Shown: positions 58,107 through 64,000 of the stretch, piece after piece
Position numbering within the stretch: position 1 is the stretch's first letter
Layout of the letters: every line of letters starts with the position of its first letter
Assembly: GCF_001277235.1 (NCBI RefSeq)
Contig: NZ_CP012266.1
Coordinates: 620,001-684,000 of the forward strand
Length of the DNA stretch: 64,000 nucleotides
Reading direction: 5' to 3'
DNA from: Cronobacter dublinensis subsp. dublinensis LMG 23823
GTDB lineage: Bacteria; Pseudomonadota; Gammaproteobacteria; Enterobacterales; Enterobacteriaceae
Program-made: the position numbers and the translations under genes
The notes under the pieces: model-generated
Told to the model about the DNA's origin: nothing
Database searches by the model: none
What the model saw: only the letters and a program-made list of their open reading frames with translations

Positions 58107-61100
58107 TAATAAACTTCGCAAGCTGGTAAGGGACCCCAGGCTGTTCTTCAGCGACATGGCTGCCAATCAGGCACGGAAATTAAGTAAGCTGCATCTTAAA
58201 AAAGAAGACGGGCACTACGACTATACGGTGGTGTCGGCAGTGTATAACGTCAGCGCCTTTCTGGATGACTATTTTAAAAGCTTTATCAATCAGCGGCTGA
58301 AGTTTAAAAAGCATATTCAGCTGATCCTGGTCGATGATGGTTCGACAGATAATTCTGGCGACATTATTAAAAAATGGCAAAAGAAATATCCGAACAATAT
58401 CACGTATATCTATCAGGAAAACGCCGGGCAGTCTGCCGCCCGTAACAACGGATTGCAGCATGTGGCTACGGAGTGGGTGACGTTTATCGACCCGGATGAT
58501 TTCGTTGATGTCGCTTATTTTTACAACCTCGATGCTTTTCTTTATCAGCATAACGATAAAGACGTCAAAATGGTGGGTTGTAATATCATTATGTTTTATG
58601 AGGCTAAAAATCAGTACAAAGATGCACACCCTTTGGCTTATAAGTTTAAAAAGGGCAATCAGCTGGTGCCGCTTGCTGAAATGGAAAAAGAGATCCAGTT
58701 ATCAGCCAGTACGGCATTTTTTCGTTCGGATATGATAGCGTTAAAAAATGTATATTTCGATACCAGAGTTAAGCCTAATTTTGAGGACGCGCATTTCGTT
58801 GCCCGCTATTTACAAGGTGAAAAAAACGGACATGCCGCATTTTTAACGCATTCTAAATATTATTACCGCAAGCGTGAGGATGGCTCGTCTACACTGGACA
58901 CCTCCTGGACTAAAAAGGAGCGGTTCACGCATGTTCCTGTTTATGGTTACCTGGACGTCTTAAAATCCTACGCCGAAAAAGAGGGTGTAGTGCCGGTAAA
59001 TATACAAAGGACGGTCATTTATGAGATTGTCTGGTATCTCAAATGGTTAACCAATCATGGTGGACGTAGCGCCTTTTTGTCAGCAGATGAAAAACAAACG
59101 TTTATTCGTAAGCTTAAAGAGATTTTTGGTTATCTCGATAAAAATACCATTATGAATTTCGAGCTGGCGGGTGCCTGGTTTTTCCATAAAGTAGCGATGC
59201 TGTCGTTTTTCAAAGATCTCCAGCCCGAGGCGCAAATCGTATATGTAGAAAAATACGATCCGCATAAACACATGGCGCAGCTTCGCTATTTTACCCGCCT
59301 TGTCGGCCTTGAGCAGATTACGCTGGATGGCGCTGACGCAATCCCGGCCTATGCCAAAACTATCCGCCATGACTTTATGGATGAAACCTTAATTCTGGAG
59401 CGACGGCTGTGGGTCGCACTGGGTAATGCGCAGAACATAAAAGTATCTGTATCAGGATTGCCGACGCGTATTTCTCTCGGCGGGAAGCAGCATAAGGATG
59501 GCCTGAACCCATGCGAAATTGTTAAGTCTTTTTCTTCTATGATGCCTAAGTATGCAAAGAAAAAAGATTATATAGGCGCCTGGGTTTTTATAGACCGCGA
59601 TACTCAGGCTGATGACAATGCCGAACATCTTTATCGCTATGTTCAAAAAAATTATCCAGAAAGAAAAATTTTCTTTGCTTTAAAGCGAGAGTCACATGAC
59701 TGGGCTCGTCTGGAAAAAGAAGGGTTTAACCTGCTTGAATTTGGTTCTATGGAGCATAAGCTTGCTCTCGGCTCATGCAGTAAAGTGATTAGCTCCCATG
59801 CTAATTACTACGTTACTAATTTATTGGGCCCTAAAATGCTTACAGGAAGGCACTTTGTATTTTTACAGCATGGGGTCATTAAAGACGATCTTTCTGGTTG
59901 GTTAAACACAAAAGAAGAAATCAATTGCTTTATAGCGTCATCATCAGCGGAGTATCATTCGATAAGTAATGATTTTACTAAATATTTTTCCTCTAAAAAA
60001 GAAGTCTTTTTGACTGGATTGCCACGGCACGACAAACTGATAAATAATTACAGCCAACCAGAAAGACTAATCGTAATTATGCCAACATGGCGACAAAGCA
60101 TAGTCGGCAAGGTTTTAGGGGATGGTGATGAGCGTGAAATAAATCCATCATTTTTTGGAAGTGATTTTACTTTGCGCTGGAAAAGCTTTTTACAATCTCC
60201 ACTGTTGGCTGAGTATGCTGAAAAATATAATTACCGTGTGGCGTTTTTTCCTCACTTTAATATTTTGCCTTATTTAGAGGGATTCGACGTTCCAGAGTTT
60301 ATTGACGTTATTACTCATGTAACGGGGAGTATTCAGGAAACATTTAATCGAGCCGCGCTGATGATTACTGACTACTCATCTGTGGCTTTTGAAATGGCTG
60401 TTCAAAATAAACAAACAATCTACTACCAGTTTGACGCTAAAGAATTCTTTGCAGGCCATGTGTATTCCAAAGGCTACTTCGACTACCGCGAGCACGGGTT
60501 TGGCCCGGTGGTTGAAACGGAAAAAGCGCTGTTTAAAGAGCTGAACACGCTGCTGAAAAATAACGCGGTGCCCTCTGCGAAAATCCTCAAGCGTATCAGT
60601 CAGACCTTCCCTTATCGCGACGGGCAGAACTGCGAGCGCACGTATCAGGCGATCGCGTCGCTGGATGCGCCTTTACCGGATGGCTTCGCCGATGCGGACA
60701 TCTACCAGCAGTACGCCCGTCAGGCGGGCAGTGCTCGCCGCTGGGCATTGGCCGAGAAACGCTGGCAGGCGTATCTGGCGCTGACGCTTACCCAGGAGGA
60801 AGATGCGCAGGGCTGTGCAGGGCTTGCCGAAGCCCTGCGCAAGCAGGGTAAAACCGTGGCGGCGCGGCAGGTTATTGATGGCTGGTATGCGCGTTATCCG
60901 CAGCAAAGTCATCACGCGCTCAGCGTCAGTCGCGCGCTGCTCGAAATGGCGGAGCATCACTGGCAGCAGGCGGTATTCTACTGGCAGGAGGCGTGCGAAA
61001 CCCACGTGGATAACGCCCGTTACTGTTACTGTCTTTGCCGCAGCGAGCAGGTTGCTGTTCTGGAGGCCCTGTGTAAGAAAGCGCGCCCCGTAACGGGGTT

Positions 61101-61887
61101 CCATTACGCCCGGTTCTGTCTCCTGCTTGCTAAGAAAAAATGGGCCGAAGGGATTGCGTATGTCGAGGAGCAGGGCGTGGATGTGACATCGACAGAAAGC
61201 CTGGAAAATAAGCTTTTAATTACGCTTTCTTATTGCTATCAGCAGCTGAATAAGCTCAATGACGCCCATCAGTGTCTGGTGAAATATGAGAAATATATTG
61301 AAAACGATCCGCAGTGCCGGTTGAAAATCGCGCGTCTGGCCTTCCTGCGCCAGAACTGGGAGAAAATCCTTACGCAGCTTAATAAGGCCTGTGCGGATAT
61401 CGGTAATCTGCCGGATGAGCATCTCTATTATTACTGCGTGGCGCTATTGCGCACGGGTAAAAGCGCAGAAATATATGCGCTCTTCGCCACCCTGAAAAGC
61501 GCCTTGAAAAATGACGTGCGTTTCCTGAAGGTTTACGCGCAGGCGTGCCTGACGCTTAAGAAAACAAACGAAGCGATCGCGCTGCTGGAAGCCCGCGATA
61601 ACCCGGATGATGAGCTTTGTCTTATCTATGCCCGCGCATTAAAAGAGGCCGGGCGCTTTAGTCAGGCGCTCTCGGTGGTGCGTAACAGAATCAGCCGTTA
61701 TAACCAGCCGGCGTGGATGTTGCGCTGCGACCTGGCACAGCTCTGCGAAGACTGGGATGACGCCTATGATTGCTGGCTCAACTTGTTGCGTCATTATCCG
61801 CAACAGATGCCTGCCAACGCAGCGGAGAAATTACAAAATCTGCGGCTCCTGCGCGAGTTTTCCGTTAAGTCAGATATCCAACAATAA
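58099..61887 (+). CDS. Multidomain capsule polymerase: GT2 glycosyltransferase, TagF-like glycerophosphotransferase and C-terminal TPR-like repeats
   Basis: The 1262-residue protein joins three parts. Residues about 40-260 are a GT2 domain with the catalytic VDDGS (78-82) and DPDD (131-134) motifs. Residues about 450-860 are a CDP-glycerol glycerophosphotransferase (TagF) domain, with QHGV (590-593), LPRHDKL and TDYSS (757-761). Residues about 865-1262 are helical TPR-like repeats. It probably builds a glycosyl-polyol-phosphate polymer. ATG 58099 is chosen because GGAA lies eight bases upstream and because capsule GTs start alike; TTG 58057 and ATG 58084 are alternatives. The first two thirds are AT-rich, which suggests transfer. 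Confidence 0.88.
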   Translation: MFSNKLRKLVRDPRLFFSDMAANQARKLSKLHLKKEDGHYDYTVVSAVYNVSAFLDDYFKSFINQRLKFKKHIQLILVDDGSTDNSGDIIKKWQKKYPNNITYIYQENAGQSAARNNGLQHVATEWVTFIDPDDFVDVAYFYNLDAFLYQHNDKDVKMVGCNIIMFYEAKNQYKDAHPLAYKFKKGNQLVPLAEMEKEIQLSASTAFFRSDMIALKNVYFDTRVKPNFEDAHFVARYLQGEKNGHAAFLTHSKYYYRKREDGSSTLDTSWTKKERFTHVPVYGYLDVLKSYAEKEGVVPVNIQRTVIYEIVWYLKWLTNHGGRSAFLSADEKQTFIRKLKEIFGYLDKNTIMNFELAGAWFFHKVAMLSFFKDLQPEAQIVYVEKYDPHKHMAQLRYFTRLVGLEQITLDGADAIPAYAKTIRHDFMDETLILERRLWVALGNAQNIKVSVSGLPTRISLGGKQHKDGLNPCEIVKSFSSMMPKYAKKKDYIGAWVFIDRDTQADDNAEHLYRYVQKNYPERKIFFALKRESHDWARLEKEGFNLLEFGSMEHKLALGSCSKVISSHANYYVTNLLGPKMLTGRHFVFLQHGVIKDDLSGWLNTKEEINCFIASSSAEYHSISNDFTKYFSSKKEVFLTGLPRHDKLINNYSQPERLIVIMPTWRQSIVGKVLGDGDEREINPSFFGSDFTLRWKSFLQSPLLAEYAEKYNYRVAFFPHFNILPYLEGFDVPEFIDVITHVTGSIQETFNRAALMITDYSSVAFEMAVQNKQTIYYQFDAKEFFAGHVYSKGYFDYREHGFGPVVETEKALFKELNTLLKNNAVPSAKILKRISQTFPYRDGQNCERTYQAIASLDAPLPDGFADADIYQQYARQAGSARRWALAEKRWQAYLALTLTQEEDAQGCAGLAEALRKQGKTVAARQVIDGWYARYPQQSHHALSVSRALLEMAEHHWQQAVFYWQEACETHVDNARYCYCLCRSEQVAVLEALCKKARPVTGFHYARFCLLLAKKKWAEGIAYVEEQGVDVTSTESLENKLLITLSYCYQQLNKLNDAHQCLVKYEKYIENDPQCRLKIARLAFLRQNWEKILTQLNKACADIGNLPDEHLYYYCVALLRTGKSAEIYALFATLKSALKNDVRFLKVYAQACLTLKKTNEAIALLEARDNPDDELCLIYARALKEAGRFSQALSVVRNRISRYNQPAWMLRCDLAQLCEDWDDAYDCWLNLLRHYPQQMPANAAEKLQNLRLLREFSVKSDIQQ

Positions 61888-61903
61888 ACGTTAATCATTC
61901 AGA

Positions 61904-61934
61904 ACAGGCGCAATAAACCCGCGCCTGTTTTTTT
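61904..61934 (+). terminator. Internal rho-independent terminator within the capsule operon
   Basis: ACAGGCGC-N9-GCGCCTGT followed by seven T residues is a strong terminator 17 bp after the polymerase gene. It ends only about 11 bp before the next gene's ATG, leaving no room for a separate promoter downstream. Expression of the last gene must come from readthrough, which RfaH would promote. Confidence 0.85.
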
Positions 61935-61945
61935 ATGGAGTAAAA

Positions 61946-63175
61946 ATGTCAGAGCAAACTGAAATTGTTAATGGCGTACAAATTAAATACCGCTTTAAAA
62001 AAAGAAAATATGACACGCAGCATATGATTTTTATTTTCAGTGGGTTTGGGGGGGCCGGTATGTTTACGTATGATTTTGCCAACGCTCTCCAGGATTGTCC
62101 GTCGCATGTCGTGTGGATCAAAGACGATTTTAATAACGCCTGCACCTATTACCTGTGTCAGAACAACGATTTTAGCGTCGAGCAGACGGTGATCGCGTTT
62201 ATTGAGATGATGCTGGCGCGCTATGACCTTGATAAAACGCAGTGTACGCTGGCCGGATTCTCGAAAGGCGGTAGCGCGGCGCTGTGGTATGGCCTTAAAT
62301 ACGGCTTTAAAAATATAGTTTCGACGGTGCCGCAGTTTCATATCGGCAGCTATGCAAAAAACCACTGGCCCGACGTTTTTACGCATATGACTGGCGACGA
62401 GAGTGAGGCGTCTGCGCATCGCCTGGATACGCTATTGCCGTGCCAGTTAAACAGCGACACCGCGCTTGATAAAAATATCTACCTGTTAACCTCCGAAGCC
62501 GACTGCCAGTATGAAACTGAAGTAAAACCCTATATTCCTGCCTTCAGGAAATACCAAAACTTTAATCTGTTTATGGCGCAGTCGATGCTTATCAGAGAGC
62601 ATAATCAGGTCACGTCATATCATGTGCCTCTACTGTTAGGGATTTTCTATGCGCTTTCTCAGGGTGCGGTTCCGCGCTACGGCGAATGTGTCCTGACGGC
62701 GGATAATCGTGTGCTGCCACGCCCGATTAAACCTGAGCCGGTGGCGGTGCTGAAAAAGGTCGCTGTTAATGGCGCGCGGCTGTTCCCGGAGGGCGTGGCG
62801 GTGCTGAAAGGGCTGAGCTGCGCGGAGTATCAGGATATTCAGGTTGATCTGGTATGCAAAAAAGACGGCTTTGAAGAGGTGTTTCGCATCGCGAAAGCCC
62901 ACCGCGCCATTCTCACCCGCCAGCTCTACGAGGAAGGCTTTGTGAATTATGACAAAGGCTGGTTCTGTACGGCGCGCTATGAAGGCCTTTCGCTGGCGTC
63001 CTTGCCCATCGGTACGTATCAGCTGTGGCTGGATATTACCTGCCAGCAGGTCTGGGCGCGTAAAGCGCTGGAAACCGACCCTGCGCTGGCAAACCGCGTG
63101 CTGGCTACCAGCGAGGCGCTGGAGGTATTCAGCGAAGATAACCGCGTGTATCTCACCCGTAAAGCGAGTTTATAA
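61946..63175 (+). CDS. Alpha/beta-hydrolase fold capsule biosynthesis protein (Asp2/XcbB-like), putative
   Basis: The 409-residue protein has an alpha/beta-hydrolase core with nucleophile elbow GFSKGG (Ser106), an FIFSGFGGAG oxyanion-like turn near residue 30, and probable acid and histidine residues further on. The C-terminal half (about 255-409) is a separate beta-rich domain. XcbB and Asp2 proteins of capsule and adhesin glycosylation loci resemble this. It could be a polymer acyltransferase, esterase or modifying enzyme; I do not assign a reaction. It overlaps kpsS tail-to-tail by 6 bp. Its ATG follows a GGAG site. Confidence 0.6.
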   Translation: MSEQTEIVNGVQIKYRFKKRKYDTQHMIFIFSGFGGAGMFTYDFANALQDCPSHVVWIKDDFNNACTYYLCQNNDFSVEQTVIAFIEMMLARYDLDKTQCTLAGFSKGGSAALWYGLKYGFKNIVSTVPQFHIGSYAKNHWPDVFTHMTGDESEASAHRLDTLLPCQLNSDTALDKNIYLLTSEADCQYETEVKPYIPAFRKYQNFNLFMAQSMLIREHNQVTSYHVPLLLGIFYALSQGAVPRYGECVLTADNRVLPRPIKPEPVAVLKKVAVNGARLFPEGVAVLKGLSCAEYQDIQVDLVCKKDGFEEVFRIAKAHRAILTRQLYEEGFVNYDKGWFCTARYEGLSLASLPIGTYQLWLDITCQQVWARKALETDPALANRVLATSEALEVFSEDNRVYLTRKASL

Positions 63176-64000
63176 CCCGCTGAAAGGGTTTTCCCGGCTG
63201 TAAAAGACGGTGTTGATTTGGGTACAGCGCATCAGATAGCAGCGAAACGCTGAAAACAAGCGGTGGTCCGGGCGAAAGGGCGCGCGCCAGAACGCGTCCA
63301 GCGCGCCCTGAAACGTGATCCCGTCGATGTCATACAGTGCGCTGCCCATTACTTTCAATGGCTTATTGTGGATAAGCGCGGAGATCCCTGCGGTGCTGTT
63401 GATGGTCACGACCCCCGCTGTATTGCTGAGCAGTTCGGGCAGCGGAACATCGTGGACGTAAATCACCCGCTCGCCGACGCCATAACGTGCGCTCAGCGCA
63501 TTGATAAACGCGCGGTAATTGCGATGCCCGCGATCCATCGGATGGTGCTTGATGACCAGCATCCGCGATGGTGGGGCATGGCGCGCAAACGAGCCAAGCG
63601 TCTCTGCAATAAACGCTCGCATGTCGTGATAACCGCTGTGGCACCGCAGCTGGCTGTCGTTGAAGACCTGCAGGATCGCCAGAAAGTAGCGCCCGCGGTA
63701 GCGCGTCGCAAGCGCGCGGCGGAGTCTGTGCTCCGTGGCGCGATACCAGAACTTACGCGCTGCGGCGAGCGTCCAGCATGCGCCTTCATACCAGGGGGAA
63801 AAGCATTTGTGGTGCCGGTAGCGCGCAAACGCGCGTTGATGGTAGCAGCCCATCAGATAATACCAGGCCGCGTGGCCGATGCGCCGTAAGGTGGAAGGCG
63901 CGATGCGCTTAACGTCCGGCGCGTGCTGCGCAGGCAAACCCCGATAAAACGCCGCCTCGCGCGGCAGGTCGGAGAACCCGTTGACGCCATTCTCTTCAAG
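63170..64000 (-). CDS. kpsS: KpsS, capsule polysaccharide export/Kdo-transferase, C-terminal part (5' end outside window)
   Basis: The frame is open through the right edge, and codons encoding EENGVNGF, typical of KpsS, are at the edge. The visible part contains the KpsS blocks LQVFNDSQLRCHSGY, VIKHHPMDRGHRNY and GVVTINSTAGISALIHNKPL, the last being the CMP-Kdo binding region of the beta-Kdo transferases KpsS and KpsC. It adds the first Kdo to phosphatidylglycerol as lipid anchor of group 2 capsules. It is convergent with the capsule operon, so kpsC and the other region 1 genes are expected beyond the window. Confidence 0.92.
   Translation of the reverse strand, partial: LEENGVNGFSDLPREAAFYRGLPAQHAPDVKRIAPSTLRRIGHAAWYYLMGCYHQRAFARYRHHKCFSPWYEGACWTLAAARKFWYRATEHRLRRALATRYRGRYFLAILQVFNDSQLRCHSGYHDMRAFIAETLGSFARHAPPSRMLVIKHHPMDRGHRNYRAFINALSARYGVGERVIYVHDVPLPELLSNTAGVVTINSTAGISALIHNKPLKVMGSALYDIDGITFQGALDAFWRAPFRPDHRLFSAFRCYLMRCTQINTVFYSRENPFSGL

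Noticed and set aside
1..64000. CRISPR array, prophage, integrase or insertion sequence
   Set aside because: No regularly spaced repeats, no phage or transposase proteins and no terminal repeats with target duplications were seen. The only mobile-type elements are REP-like palindromes.

Overview
This window is an enterobacterial chromosome segment. From gene content and order my best guess is Cronobacter or a close relative; this is inference from recognised proteins, as no database was searched. The right two thirds follow the E. coli K-12 order around minute 99: tsr, opgB, dnaC-dnaT, yjjB-yjjP, yjjQ-bglJ, fhuF, yjjZ, three tRNA-Leu genes, rsmC-holD-rimI-yjjG, prfC, osmY, ytjA, yjjU-yjjV, deoCABD, lplA, ytjB, serB-radA-nadR. 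Lineage-specific genes are inserted between these blocks, and a group 2-type capsule (kps) locus starts where the E. coli order ends.

Layout. 1-2.9 kb: end of a LacI-family gene, then a MarR regulator with an HlyD-type adaptor and a DUF2955 membrane protein (probable efflux operon). 3.0-7.7 kb: a small lipoprotein, then divergent ascG and ascFB (beta-glucoside PTS and phospho-beta-glucosidase). 7.8-10.4 kb: a codBA-like permease/deaminase pair behind a textbook sigma-54 promoter. 11-14.1 kb: a subtilase autotransporter. 14.2-20 kb: a DUF3592 protein, tsr behind a sigma-28 promoter, and two diguanylate cyclases. 19.9-26.3 kb: opgB, dnaC, dnaT, ohr, a frameshifted ohrR and yjjB/yjjP, all on the minus strand. 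26.8-33 kb: yjjQ-bglJ, a YbaK-like deacylase, a small ORF and orphan PTS IIC, fhuF, a third diguanylate cyclase next to a 9 x 7-bp tandem repeat, and yjjZ. 33-41 kb: tRNA and translation-linked genes, osmY, ytjA, yjjU, yjjV. 41.3-47.3 kb: a nucleoside transporter and deoCABD with CRP and DeoR sites. 47.5-55.2 kb: lplA, ytjB, serB-radA-nadR, an oxidoreductase with a divergent LysR regulator. 55.5-64 kb: capsule locus with an RfaH-type ops element, kpsM, kpsT, a Stealth phosphotransferase, a 1262-residue GT2/TagF-like/repeat fusion, an alpha/beta-hydrolase and, convergent, the end of kpsS.

How they work together. The deo cluster with its transporter takes up and degrades deoxynucleosides. The asc genes take up and cleave aryl-beta-glucosides, and a shared AACCGGTT-type operator may place the orphan PTS IIC at 29 kb under the same repressor. 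Fur boxes link fhuF and yjjZ to iron. Three GGDEF proteins and Tsr make this segment rich in motility and c-di-GMP functions. The capsule genes suggest a phosphate-linked, teichoic-acid-like polymer exported by a KpsMT ABC transporter.

The observations I would follow first are the capsule polymerase fusion, the broken ohrR with two surviving operator-like sites, the sigma-54-driven deaminase operon whose deaminase has an altered active-site residue, the 47-codon ORF in front of the orphan IIC, and the structured radA-nadR intergenic RNA.
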